Assembly (NCBI GenBank): GCA_016870995.1
Contig: VFZU01000005.1
Location: 1 to 64,000, forward strand
Reading direction: 5' to 3'
Source: Acidobacteriota bacterium
Lineage (GTDB): Bacteria > Acidobacteriota > Terriglobia > Bryobacterales > Bryobacteraceae
Length of the DNA stretch: 64,000 nt
Numbering within the stretch: position 1 is the first letter of the stretch; every line of letters begins with the position of its first letter. The notes below the pieces were generated by a model that made no database searches, was not told where the DNA came from, and worked only from the letters and a program-made list of their open reading frames with translations. Shown here in pieces: positions 45,786 to 54,923 of the stretch. The position numbers and the translations under genes are program-made.

Positions 45786-47198
45786 CTAGGGCTTTTCGCC
45801 AGGCTTTAGCCGGCGAAAACCGCCTGACTTGGTTTCGGTCTCCGGAACCGGCTTCTCCTCAGTTTTGGAAACGACCGGGGTCTCCTTGGCAGGTTCGCCG
45901 GCCTTTACCGTCGGCTCTGGTGGATTCACACCGCCCGTCTTGCGCCAGCCGCCATTGCTGGGTTCATCCACAGCCGGGCGGCGCTTGGGTCGGGCCGATG
46001 GTTCGGCGGCAACATCCTCGGTCTGTGCGGGAGTTGCCTCGCGCTCTGTCGATCCTGTATTGCGGCGCGTCACGGTAGGAGTGTCTTCCACCTGCGAAGG
46101 GCCGCTGGTCGTGCCGCCTTCTGACACTACGTAAGAGGGCCGGTAGCGCAGCTCCGCGTTCGGGTAGCGGCGAGTCGCTGCATTGTACAGTGCGATTTGC
46201 ACATTGCGCTTTTCTCCCTGCCGCACGCCCTCGGGAGCATTGAAGTACAGCGCATAGCTTTGGCGAATGCGTTCAAGGGTGTCCTGCAAGGCCGAAGCGT
46301 TGTCTACACTCATGCTGTCGCCGCCCGATGCACGGGCAATTTCTTCAGTACCAGCGGACTTCAATCTGCTATTGCCTATAATCACCGGTCCATTGCCACC
46401 GCCTGGCATCCGTCGTGTTCCAGGAATACCGCCACCCAAAATGATTCCACCCAGAGTGCCGCCAATTCCTCCGCCGCTGGGCCAGCCCCCGCCCCCGCCG
46501 CGCCGGCTACTACCAGGGATTTGCTGACCCCGCCCGCCACCGATCGCGTCAGCCGTAATCAGCGCACTCATCACGGTATTGGCATCCTCAAGCGCACGGC
46601 CCACGCCGAAATCATCGCGGTTGAACTCTGTGCGATCGTCAGTGAGAATCACAATGGCCCGCCGCGAACCCGGGCGCGCATAGCGAGTCATGAACTTGAT
46701 CGAGTCATACATCCCGCGGGTAATATCCGTACCGCCGTTGAAGTTCTCGCGATCGAGCAACTGGTCGAATCCGCGCACGATCTCATCGTGATTCGACTTG
46801 AATGGCATGCTGGTGCGGGTCATGCGGTCAAACACGAGGATCACCACACGATCCTCGTTGCCCAGCACTCCCAATGCCTGGTGCGATGCTTGGGCGATCC
46901 GCTCCACATGGGGCCTCATACTGCCGCTCACATCGAGCAACAGCACGAGATCCAAGGGCAGATTCTCCTTGCCGAAATTGACAATGTCTCTTACCTGCCC
47001 TGACTCACGCAATTCGAAGTCTTCCCGACGCAACCCGCTGACAATCTGGCCCGTGGAGCTGAGCACTTGCACGTCCACGCGAACCAGCGAAACGTCGCTC
47101 TTAAAGACAACAGGGGCGTCCTGGTATGCGCTCAAAACCGGGGCAAGGCTGAGCGCCAGTCCCACCAGTGCGAATTGTGAACAGACTGTGCGCCGCAT
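45786..47198 (-). CDS. Secreted VWFA-domain protein with Gly-rich insert and long disordered tail
   Basis: 470 residues. A signal peptide (FALVGLALSLAPVLSAYQ) is followed by the conserved first domain (VRVDVQVLSSTGQIVSGLRREDFEL). The VWFA domain carries the MIDAS motif LLDVSGSM and AIVILTDDRTEF. A Gly/Pro-rich insert at about 220-280 (GGGGGWPSGGGIGG and similar) interrupts the domain before AGTEEIARASGGDSM. From about 345 the chain is Thr/Pro/Glu/Lys-rich and probably disordered. The damaged M28 gene follows 18 bases later. The function is unknown, presumably protein binding outside the cytoplasm. Confidence 0.85.
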   Translation of the reverse strand: MRRTVCSQFALVGLALSLAPVLSAYQDAPVVFKSDVSLVRVDVQVLSSTGQIVSGLRREDFELRESGQVRDIVNFGKENLPLDLVLLLDVSGSMRPHVERIAQASHQALGVLGNEDRVVILVFDRMTRTSMPFKSNHDEIVRGFDQLLDRENFNGGTDITRGMYDSIKFMTRYARPGSRRAIVILTDDRTEFNRDDFGVGRALEDANTVMSALITADAIGGGRGQQIPGSSRRGGGGGWPSGGGIGGTLGGIILGGGIPGTRRMPGGGNGPVIIGNSRLKSAGTEEIARASGGDSMSVDNASALQDTLERIRQSYALYFNAPEGVRQGEKRNVQIALYNAATRRYPNAELRYRPSYVVSEGGTTSGPSQVEDTPTVTRRNTGSTEREATPAQTEDVAAEPSARPKRRPAVDEPSNGGWRKTGGVNPPEPTVKAGEPAKETPVVSKTEEKPVPETETKSGGFRRLKPGEKP

Positions 47199-47250
47199 TC
47201 ACTCATTAGAACGCTTCCCGAACGTTCCAAGTTTCGGATTTTACAAAAGC

Positions 47251-48624
47251 TTAAAGAGTTTTCGCGACTTCCGTAGCTCTTTTGCCGGTTTTGTGGCGGT
47301 TGTACCCGTCGAGCATGGCCTTGTATAGAAGGTTGCCGATGATTTTGGCACCGCCCGGCATGGGATGAATGAAGTCTGCCCCAACCAGACGGGGCTCGGC
47401 GCTGTACCAGCGCGCCATGGTGCCGTTGCCGCCCATCGCCTCGAAGGTGTTGAAGAAGGCGACACCTTCCTCGGCCGCAACCCGCTGCTCGATTTCAACC
47501 AGCCGTTGCAGCGCCGGCACGGTTTCGATCAAGCCGGATTCGTTGCGCTCCCCGCGGTCCATCGGGCTCATCACCAGAATTCCCTTACCCGGCAGAGCGA
47601 CGCGAATCCTGCGGATGGCCTCGCGCAATTCCTTCTCGAAGACTTTGTCGACAAAGGCGGCGAAGACACTTTCGTTGGTTCCGTAGTTAATCACCACGAC
47701 GTCCGGCGCATAGTGCCGCAATTGCTCCACCCAGTGTTCTTCTTTGAGGAACTTGGCGAGCACGCTGATGTAGGCGCCGTTCAAGCCGAGGCTGTCATAA
47801 ACCACTCCTGGCGCAGACTTGAGAAGCTCCACACCGTAGAGCCTAACCGGGCCACCCTCTACCCGCAGCGTGAAATCGCGGCAATCCGCAGCCACTGGAA
47901 ACTCCGCAAAACCATCTCCCGCATCGCCTGCCGTCGATTGGCTCCCTGCCGATTCTCCGCACGCTTCCACCACCACTGAACCGCCAGACGGCTGGCTTCG
48001 ATAGCCCACTTCGATCCGGCTTGTGCCAGCTTCTTTCAGCTTGAAGCGCGCTCGAGACCCGGGGCTACCGCGGAAGCTCACTCCCCCATACCCGTAATAG
48101 CCATCCTTGTTTCGCACCAGGTTTGAAGCTTCAATGTCCCAACCGCTTGAATCGCTGTCGATGCCGCGATGGCCATACCAGGCCCAAGGCTTGGCCATGA
48201 GATAAAAGCCATGACCGGCGTCGCCAAATCGCTTTTGCAGTAGTGTCCTAACGTCCGCTGTGATGAGATCTGCAGTGGTAGGAGAGTCTCCGTAATGCGC
48301 CAGGCGCACCCGCGCGCCCGGTTCACCCGCCTCCACTTTCTCAATGGCTTCGTAAAAACCAGCAAGGCTATGGGCCGGGTCGCTGAGTGGTTCCACCATG
48401 CCGCGGGCTGCTTTTCTGGCAACCGCTTTGTCTTTGGGCAGCTTGAGCTCGGCTTCGGCCACTGCCTCGAGCGGCATCAGCCGGCTGGGTTTGAAATCCA
48501 CCACTTGTTCGACGCTTGCCCATTCGAGCAAACGGTAGCTCTTCAACTGCGGCAAATACTCAAATGCGACCACGGCGGCGATCAGCGTGGCAACGGTCCA
48601 GAATGTTTTGCGGGGAAACTCCAT
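47251..48624 (-). CDS. SGNH/GDSL hydrolase-family protein paired with MBOAT acyltransferase
   Basis: 457 residues from the ATG at 48624 (MEFPRKTFWTVATLIAAVVAFEYL, an N-terminal membrane anchor); an 18-residue upstream extension overlaps the MBOAT gene. The SGNH catalytic residues are in LAHYGDSPTTADLI, VINYGTNES and GADFIHPMPGG; LGLNGAYISV supplies block II. The order of motifs and the insert with YYGYGGVSF are like those of the SGNH protein at 42622-43992. It starts 7 bases after the MBOAT gene. In alginate, peptidoglycan and Dlt systems an SGNH protein works with an MBOAT protein to place acyl groups on surface polymers, and that role fits here. Confidence 0.85.
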   Translation of the reverse strand: MEFPRKTFWTVATLIAAVVAFEYLPQLKSYRLLEWASVEQVVDFKPSRLMPLEAVAEAELKLPKDKAVARKAARGMVEPLSDPAHSLAGFYEAIEKVEAGEPGARVRLAHYGDSPTTADLITADVRTLLQKRFGDAGHGFYLMAKPWAWYGHRGIDSDSSGWDIEASNLVRNKDGYYGYGGVSFRGSPGSRARFKLKEAGTSRIEVGYRSQPSGGSVVVEACGESAGSQSTAGDAGDGFAEFPVAADCRDFTLRVEGGPVRLYGVELLKSAPGVVYDSLGLNGAYISVLAKFLKEEHWVEQLRHYAPDVVVINYGTNESVFAAFVDKVFEKELREAIRRIRVALPGKGILVMSPMDRGERNESGLIETVPALQRLVEIEQRVAAEEGVAFFNTFEAMGGNGTMARWYSAEPRLVGADFIHPMPGGAKIIGNLLYKAMLDGYNRHKTGKRATEVAKTL

Positions 48625-48631
48625 GACGCCT

Positions 48632-49996
48632 CTAGAATTGCGTGTACACAAACGGCGCGCTTCCCGTTGCGGCAACATAGCGAATGCTCATGGCGAGCAG
48701 TAGTAACAGCGCGGCCTGTGCAAAGAACGGTGTCTTCGAGAACAGCGCTTCGCTCTGGTCGAGCCATTTCTTCGGTGCGTAATGCCCGGCGATCCCGATT
48801 GCGCCGATCAGCAGAATGGGTGCGCTCAGGTTGGCTACTGAAGGGGTAAGGCTGGCGATTTGAGTGAGTACATCGATCGCACCCTCAAGACTGGTGGCGC
48901 GAAAGAAAATCCAACCGAGGCAAACGAACTGCAAGGTCCAGAAGCCCGCCAGCCCCCGGCTCACGGGATGATCCCATTTCTTCGCCCCACGCCAGGTCTG
49001 CCAGGCGCGGCAGGCAGCCAGCCCCAAGCCGTGCAGGGAACCCCAAATCAGAAAATTCCAGGTGGCTCCATGCCATATGCCGCCAATCACCATCGTCATT
49101 GTCAACGCAACATAGAGCATCCACGTTCCCCGCAAGCCGGGAAACGAGAAATATACATAGTCACGTAGCCAACTGGAAAGACTGATATGCCAGCGCCGCC
49201 AAAAATCCGCGATGTTGATTGCCGCATACGGCATGTTGAAGTTCTGTGGGATCTTGAAACCCAGCAGCAGGGCACTGCCGACAGCTACATCGCTGTATCC
49301 GGAAAAGTCGAAGTAAAGCTGCAAGGCATAACCATAGACGCCCGCCAGCACTTCGAGGCCACTGTAAAGCTTGGGGAAATCAAAAATCCGGTTCACGAGA
49401 TTGTCTGCCAGATAATCGGCAATCAGCAGCTTTTTCATTGCGCCGAGACCGATCAAAAACAGCGCGCGTCCCCCTTCCGTCGTGCTCAGTTGCTTAGGCT
49501 TTTCGAATTGCCTCACCAGATCGGCAACCCTCGCAATGGGTCCCGCGAGAATTGTGGGGAAAAAGCTCACCGCAGCGAAGTGCGCCAGAATGCTGCGCGT
49601 GGCCTTGGCGTCCTTACGGTAAACATCGAGCGTGTAGCTCAAAGCTTGAAAGCAATAGAAACTCAATCCGAGCGGCAGCATCCACTGCCAGGTGCGATCG
49701 AAGGCGGGGATGTACTTGAGTGAAGCCAGAATCGCGAGATTAGTCGCGAGGCTCAGGCTGAGCAGCATCCGCCGCAGCCACACGCGACGGGTCGAATCCA
49801 TCCCAATGCCGCAAAGAAAATCAACCAGGCTCGCCGCCGGGATCAGCGCCAGATAGGCGAGGTCCCACCGTGCGTAAAAGAAATAGCTGGCCGCCAAAAC
49901 GACCGCCAGAGCAGGCGTACGCCAGCGCGCCACTGCCCAATAAAAGAGAAAAACGCCCGCGAGAAAGACGAAATACGCGGACGACGTATTTAGCAC
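48632..49996 (-). CDS. MBOAT-family O-acyltransferase (AlgI-like)
   Basis: A polytopic membrane enzyme of 454 residues from a GTG at 49996, placed one base after the stop of the metallo-beta-lactamase-fold gene. AlgI signatures are present: FSGYSDVAVGSALLLGF, NFNMPYAAINIADFWRRWHISLSSWLRDYVYF, and the catalytic His in VIGGIWHGATWNFLIWGSLHG. Family members carry acetyl or other acyl groups across the membrane for attachment to polysaccharides. It is coupled to the SGNH protein encoded next. Probable role: O-acylation of an extracellular or cell-wall glycan. Confidence 0.92.
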   Translation of the reverse strand: MLNTSSAYFVFLAGVFLFYWAVARWRTPALAVVLAASYFFYARWDLAYLALIPAASLVDFLCGIGMDSTRRVWLRRMLLSLSLATNLAILASLKYIPAFDRTWQWMLPLGLSFYCFQALSYTLDVYRKDAKATRSILAHFAAVSFFPTILAGPIARVADLVRQFEKPKQLSTTEGGRALFLIGLGAMKKLLIADYLADNLVNRIFDFPKLYSGLEVLAGVYGYALQLYFDFSGYSDVAVGSALLLGFKIPQNFNMPYAAINIADFWRRWHISLSSWLRDYVYFSFPGLRGTWMLYVALTMTMVIGGIWHGATWNFLIWGSLHGLGLAACRAWQTWRGAKKWDHPVSRGLAGFWTLQFVCLGWIFFRATSLEGAIDVLTQIASLTPSVANLSAPILLIGAIGIAGHYAPKKWLDQSEALFSKTPFFAQAALLLLLAMSIRYVAATGSAPFVYTQF

Positions 49997-49997
49997 T

Positions 49998-51002
49998 CTA
50001 GTAACTCTTGGTGAACTTGTTGCGCTGGTTGACGATCGTGAAATGGCCGTCGGTCTTGGCCGTCACCTCGAAGTGGAAGCCGCCAGGCGAAGTGAGGTTG
50101 GCGATGTAAGGGTCTTCGACGTTATGATCCTTGCCAGCCTTGATCGAGTAGTGCAACTGCCAGAAGTTCTTCAAGCCTGGGGCCGCACGCATGCTGTCGA
50201 TGGCTGGAATATCGCCACCCTTCTTGTCGCCATTGTTCATAATGATCGCCTTCGATTCCAGGGCATGTACCATCGCTGGATTGTTGCTAGCCCAAAGGCC
50301 GTGGTGGTTGGTGAGATAGAGATCAACTTTGCCCACTTTGTTGACCGGGCAAGCAACTTCCGTTTCCTTGTTCCATGTCAGATCGGCAAGGTCCAAAAAG
50401 CGGAATTCGCCAAACTTCAATAAAAAGCCAACGCTGCGGGCGTTCTCGGTCGGATCATGATCCTTTTTGGTGGCTGCGCCGCAAAGAGCATTGTCGCCAG
50501 CGCCCTTGGCCAGGGTCGCGGGGCGATTGACAATATCGCCCCGCGCGGTGATCACTTCGATGTCAACGCCGACGAGGGGAATATGGTCGCCAGGCTTCAC
50601 GATCAGTTCCTTCAGCTTGGACTTCGCCTCTTCATACTGGCGGCTGAGTTGTTCGGCATTCTTTCCCGTCTCGGTGTTGGTGCCGTGGCTCACCAGGTTC
50701 ACCACTTTCATCTTGTCCATCAGCGTCGTGATGCCGCCAACGTGGTCGGTGTGATAGTGCGTGATCAGCAGCCAGTCGATTTGTTTGACGCCGGCCTTCT
50801 TGGCTTGCTTGGCGATCCGTTCCGCGTCGCGGCTGTCGTTGCCCGGCCACCCGGTATCCACCAGCAGGCTCTCACCCTTGGGGGTGACAATCAGCGTGCA
50901 CTGTCCGCCTTCCACATCAATGAAGTAGATTTTGAGATCCTTCGCAGCCGCACCGCCCGCCACTAGCAAGCTCATCACCATCCAGCCAAATAGCCGTGTC
51001 AT
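49998..51002 (-). CDS. Secreted metallo-beta-lactamase-fold hydrolase (ComEC-C-terminal-like)
   Basis: 334 residues with a signal peptide (LFGWMVMSLLVAGGAAAK). The MBL motif THYHTDHVGG gives the first metal ligands, preceded by LLVDTGWPGNDSRDAERI, and LTNHHGLWASNNP supplies a later His site. This variant resembles the hydrolase domain found at the C-terminus of ComEC-like proteins and as free proteins in Bryobacter-type genomes. It is the first gene of the operon with MBOAT and SGNH genes (1-base gap). The substrate is unknown: a phosphodiester or a lactone/ester are both possible for this fold. Confidence 0.87.
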   Translation of the reverse strand: MTRLFGWMVMSLLVAGGAAAKDLKIYFIDVEGGQCTLIVTPKGESLLVDTGWPGNDSRDAERIAKQAKKAGVKQIDWLLITHYHTDHVGGITTLMDKMKVVNLVSHGTNTETGKNAEQLSRQYEEAKSKLKELIVKPGDHIPLVGVDIEVITARGDIVNRPATLAKGAGDNALCGAATKKDHDPTENARSVGFLLKFGEFRFLDLADLTWNKETEVACPVNKVGKVDLYLTNHHGLWASNNPAMVHALESKAIIMNNGDKKGGDIPAIDSMRAAPGLKNFWQLHYSIKAGKDHNVEDPYIANLTSPGGFHFEVTAKTDGHFTIVNQRNKFTKSY

Positions 51003-51075
51003 AAATCCAAACTATCATTCGTTGCGCAGAACTATCCACTCCGCCGTTGCGTATACACTGTTGAAAACAGCTTCT

Positions 51076-51546
51076 ATGCCTTTTTGCAGCAATTGCGGAT
51101 CTGAAGTACAGCCGAACGATCAGTTCTGCGGCAAATGTGGAGCGCCGCAGTTGCCCAGCACTACTCCTCCCAAACCGGCAACCGGAGCGAACGATCCGTT
51201 CAGTAGCATTGATTCCAATATTGTTGCGGTGCTCTGCTACGTTCCGTTTCTCGGCTCGATCGCCTCGATTTACGTGTTAAGTGCTGAGCGCTTCCGCAAA
51301 GACAACATTGTCCGTTTTCATGCATTTCAGGGCTTGTATCTGTTCGTGGCCTGGCTGATTTACGACTGGGTGGTGGAAGGAATCATCGACTCCTTCGTCA
51401 ACCGAACCTGGGTCTTCACTCGCGCCATTCGCATGGGTCTCACGGTCACCTGGATTTTCCTGATGTACAAGACCAGCCAGCGCGAAGTGTTCCGTGTGCC
51501 CGTGATTGGGGATTTAGCCGACCAGTCCGTGGCCGAACAGCGTTAG
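51076..51546 (+). CDS. Zinc-ribbon membrane protein
   Basis: 156 residues from the ATG at 51076; an upstream frame extension to 50932 is not supported because it overlaps the divergent MBL gene. An N-terminal zinc ribbon has two Cys pairs (FCSNCG, FCGKCG). A Pro/Thr-rich linker follows, then a membrane part with helices at about 50-70, 90-112 and 125-142 (VAVLCYVPFLGSIASIYVL; FHAFQGLYLFVAWLIYDW), like DUF4870-type proteins. It may sense or organise membrane components; the function is unknown. Its stop overlaps the end of the convergent winged-helix/TPR pseudogene. Confidence 0.8.
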   Translation: MPFCSNCGSEVQPNDQFCGKCGAPQLPSTTPPKPATGANDPFSSIDSNIVAVLCYVPFLGSIASIYVLSAERFRKDNIVRFHAFQGLYLFVAWLIYDWVVEGIIDSFVNRTWVFTRAIRMGLTVTWIFLMYKTSQREVFRVPVIGDLADQSVAEQR

Positions 51547-53380
51547 TTCTTCGTATTCGTCGCGAGGGGTTTGCCGCCATCCAGCATCTGCAGAAGTTTC
51601 TTCATCCTCGGATGATTTTGCATCGCCGCCAACTCGGGGGTGTTCTTCAGCCAGACACATCCCAAAACTTGGTCCTTTATCGATTGCTCCAGGGCATCAA
51701 AGCCACCTTCGAGATCGCCACATCGCATAAAAGCAATTCCATAAGCCAATGGGAGCTGCTTCGCGCTGGTCCGTCAGCTTTTTAAAATCGATGCGGCTTG
51801 GTGTTTCTGTCCGCTCAAGGCGAGAAGGTTCCCTTGCCAGACGGCCGTGTTGGGGGAAGGTCTCATTCGCTCCTGGTCTTCCAGGACTTGTTGCGCCTCT
51901 TTGATCTTGCCTTGCTGCGCGCACGCACGCGTCACCAGCGTGTAGGGCATCGCACTGGCTCGATCCAGGTCCAGAGCTTGCCTGGCGGCTGCGATCGCCA
52001 ACTCGGATTGGCCCCCGTGGAACAGTACGTTGCCGCGGGTGTACTGGATCGGAGCCGACGTTGGGGCTAACTGAACGGCGCGGTCAATATGCCGCAAGGC
52101 CTCCTCGTTTCGACCTTGCGTGCCGACATAGATGGCAAACAACTGCAATGTCATGGAGGAATTCGGGTCGAGGCTGAGCGCGGTTCCAAAAGAATGTTCA
52201 GTCTGTTTCCATTGCCATTGATGGAAGTATGCATGAGCGAGTGCGCTGAGCGCCTCGGCTAGCGTTGGATCAAGCGCGATTGCCTGCTCGGCAACTCGCT
52301 GCGCACGTAGAAGCGGGGCTTCACGGTCCAGCTTGGGAGAGAATGCGTTCAGCACCAAAGCATTGGCCAGATTTGCCAATGCAGGCGAATAGCCAGGTGC
52401 ACACCTGACAACTTCTTCAAAACCCTCCACCGCAGCCTGGACACTCTTGCCTGCAAACTGGTCGGCTTGCACCAGCGACTTCAAGCACAAGCGATAGGTC
52501 TCAAAGTCAGCCGGTGGAACTCGAGCCGCAATGCTTGAGCCGCTGCTCAAACGCAATTTCAACGCGGAGGCCATTGCTTGGAACACACCGGCCTCGATCC
52601 GCCCCAACTCCCCGGCTTCACGTTCGTCACGATGCGACCACAGCGTTCTTTCTGTTGCTGTATCCACAAGCTGAGCGCTTATTTGCAATCGGCTGCCATC
52701 GCGCCGCACCGATCCCTCAAGGATCGCCTCCACGTCAAAACGCTTTCCAAGCTCCTGGATGCTCGTACGTTGGTCGCGAATGGCCAGCGAAGTGGACCAC
52801 GGCAGTACGCGAAGAGTTTTCGTTTCTGAGAGTGACGCGATGAACTGTTGTGTCAGCGCATCACCGATCCAGCTGTTCTCGCTGTCGAGACCGAGCCCGA
52901 CGAAGGGCCTCACCAAAACGAACTTTGGAGCGGCGGGCTCGCGGGCTGGGTAAAGCAACCAAGTGGCTGCCGCCACCAGAAGCAAGGCTGCTCCAGCCAG
53001 CGGTAGCCATCGGCGCTGTGAACCTGATGGGGGAACCGCAGGTAGGCTTTGAGTCAATAAACCGATGAAACGGTAGCCACGTTTAGGAAGTGTCTCAATG
53101 TATTCGGGTTTATTGGCTGATTCCCCCAAAACTGCTCGAATTTGGCGGATGCAATAGTTAAGCCCTGATCGAACTCAACCGAAGTGCCCTCAGTCCAGAG
53201 AGCCTCGCGCAGCTCTTCGCGCGTCACGAGTTCGCCCGCTCTCGATACCAGCATCAGCAAAACGCGCGCCGGCTGGGGTTGCAGCTTCAGTGCCTGGCCA
53301 TCACGAAACAGCTCTCCCGTCGCGGCATCGAGCCGGAACGGACCGAAAACGCAATCGCGCATGGACGTGTTGGCCGCCAT
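51543..53380 (-). pseudogene. CadC-like winged-helix/TPR regulator, frameshifted and with a premature TGA
   Basis: The ATG at 53380 opens an OmpR/CadC-type winged helix (FGPFRLDAATGELFRDGQALKLQPQPARVLLML, then ELREALWTEGTSVEFDQGL). The frame then loses sense, while the next frame continues NYCIRQIRAVLGES, then YIETLPKRGYRFIG, the normal end of this domain. One base is missing near 53160. That frame encodes a transmembrane helix (PLAGAALLLVAAATWLLY), a TolB-like segment and TPR repeats up to TGA at 51774-51776. The codons after it stay open in the same frame (LAYGIAFMRCGDLEGGFDALEQ) to 51543. The restored protein is about 612 residues, normal for these acidobacterial regulators. Two lesions suggest decay. 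Confidence 0.8.
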
Positions 53381-53523
53381 AGGGTTGAATGCGAAATATC
53401 AGAGCCACAGTAATGGATTCAAACAGTTAGCCACGCCCGAGGGACCTACCAACAAAATCCTCATCGATTCCTCAGGGTCAAAATCTGTCTCGGGCAGGCA
53501 TAATTATTCACGCGAGATCTATC

Positions 53524-54912
53524 ATGCCAGCCCTGTTTCTATTCCTCTGCTTCACGCTTGCTGCCCAACCGCCGGATACCTTCGTGCCGGCGGCAAAGAT
53601 GTCAGTCCCCTGCTGGGCCCATTCGGCAACCCTTCTACAGAATGGCAAGGTCCTGATCGCGGGAGGAGACTGCACGGTGGCACTGGCCCGGTCCTGCCAG
53701 GGTACTGCGGAAATTTATGATCCCGTCACGGATACCTTCACTCCAACCGGAAAGATGTTGGAGGGACGTAACTGGCACTCGGCTACGCTCCTGGCCGACG
53801 GGCGCGTGTTGATCGCAGGAGGCTTCGTGAATCGTGACCTCAATACTGCCGAAATCTATGACCCTTCTACCGGTGCCTTCACCGCCACAGGAAAGTTGTC
53901 ATCCCCGACCTGTGAACATTCCGCGATCTTATTGCCGGACGGCAATGTGTTTCTGGCGGGAGGCTGCGGAGGCATGCAGAGTTACGATCCAGAGGTAGGC
54001 AAGTTCTCGCAGATTTTCAATGCAGGGCTGACCTCCAACTTCTCACGATCCGTGCTGCTTACCAACTTGAAAGTTTTGACTACGGTGGGCTGGTTGGCAT
54101 TGAACATCATCTACGATCCCGGCACACAAAGTCTGATCTTTCCCGAGAACCAATCGAATTATCGCATTGGGGAGTTCTCCACGGTAACGCTGCTAGCCAA
54201 CGGCCATGTTCTGATCGCCGGGGGTAACCAGAGTGCCTACGACGAAGTCGGAATGGAGAGTCTGGACGTGTATGATCCTGCAGCCAATCGCCTCTGGCGC
54301 GCTGGCTCAATGCCGCAACCGAGAGTGAACCATACCGCAACCCTGCTTCCAGATGGCGATGTCCTGCTGGCGGGATGGGCACTTGGGTTCTGGGACGATG
54401 GGAGTGCCTCGGGGGATATCTTCAACGCCAGGGAAAGTCGCGTCAGAACGATCTCAGCCACGATGCTCACCCCGCGCGCTCGCCACACGGCCACCCTGTT
54501 GCGAGATGGACGCGTCTGGATCGCTGGCGGTAGTTTTACCGAATTGTCAACAGAGATCTACATCCCAAAGAGCCAAATTCCAGTGCCTCAAATTCTGACG
54601 GTGGATGGCGGCAAGTTCGCTGCCGTGACCAGCGCGAGTGGCCGCTTGCGGACGGTAGATTCTCCCGCTGCTCCGGGCGACGTGGTTGTCGCCTCCCTAG
54701 AGTCCCATGCCGAGCGCAGCCAGATTCCGCCATTCGTCATCGTTAGGGGACGTCCGGCTGAAGTCCTCTACTTCGGCAAGGTCCCCGGCTATGAATCGTT
54801 GAACCAGATCAACTTCCGTATCCCCGCAGCTACCCTGCCTGGCGCGGCCGTTTCGCTATCCATCCGCGAGCTCGGCCGCCCCAGCAACACCGTCTCGATC
54901 CCGGTCCGCTGA
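53524..54912 (+). CDS. Secreted kelch-repeat protein with TIGR03437-like C-terminus
   Basis: 462 residues with a signal peptide (MPALFLFLCFTLAAQ). Five or more kelch-type blades follow at about 25-345, each with HSATLL..G.VLIAGG and AEIYDP patterns (for example NWHSATLLADGRVLIAGG). The last ~100 residues have the Solibacter-type pattern (SPAAPGDVVVASLES, VLYFGKVPGYESLNQINFRIPAATLPGAAVSL, NTVSIPVR). It is probably an extracellular binding protein. The upstream region (53381-53523) is shared with the divergent winged-helix pseudogene and carries ATAATTATTCA at 53500-53510, also seen upstream of argC. Confidence 0.87.
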   Translation: MPALFLFLCFTLAAQPPDTFVPAAKMSVPCWAHSATLLQNGKVLIAGGDCTVALARSCQGTAEIYDPVTDTFTPTGKMLEGRNWHSATLLADGRVLIAGGFVNRDLNTAEIYDPSTGAFTATGKLSSPTCEHSAILLPDGNVFLAGGCGGMQSYDPEVGKFSQIFNAGLTSNFSRSVLLTNLKVLTTVGWLALNIIYDPGTQSLIFPENQSNYRIGEFSTVTLLANGHVLIAGGNQSAYDEVGMESLDVYDPAANRLWRAGSMPQPRVNHTATLLPDGDVLLAGWALGFWDDGSASGDIFNARESRVRTISATMLTPRARHTATLLRDGRVWIAGGSFTELSTEIYIPKSQIPVPQILTVDGGKFAAVTSASGRLRTVDSPAAPGDVVVASLESHAERSQIPPFVIVRGRPAEVLYFGKVPGYESLNQINFRIPAATLPGAAVSLSIRELGRPSNTVSIPVR

Positions 54913-54923
54913 CGGGTTGGTGC

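Noticed and set aside
51697..51924. A pair of compensating frameshifts near 51750-51790 in the winged-helix/TPR gene
   Set aside because: Another frame reads KKLTDQREAAP there, but one TGA in the original frame explains the break with fewer changes.
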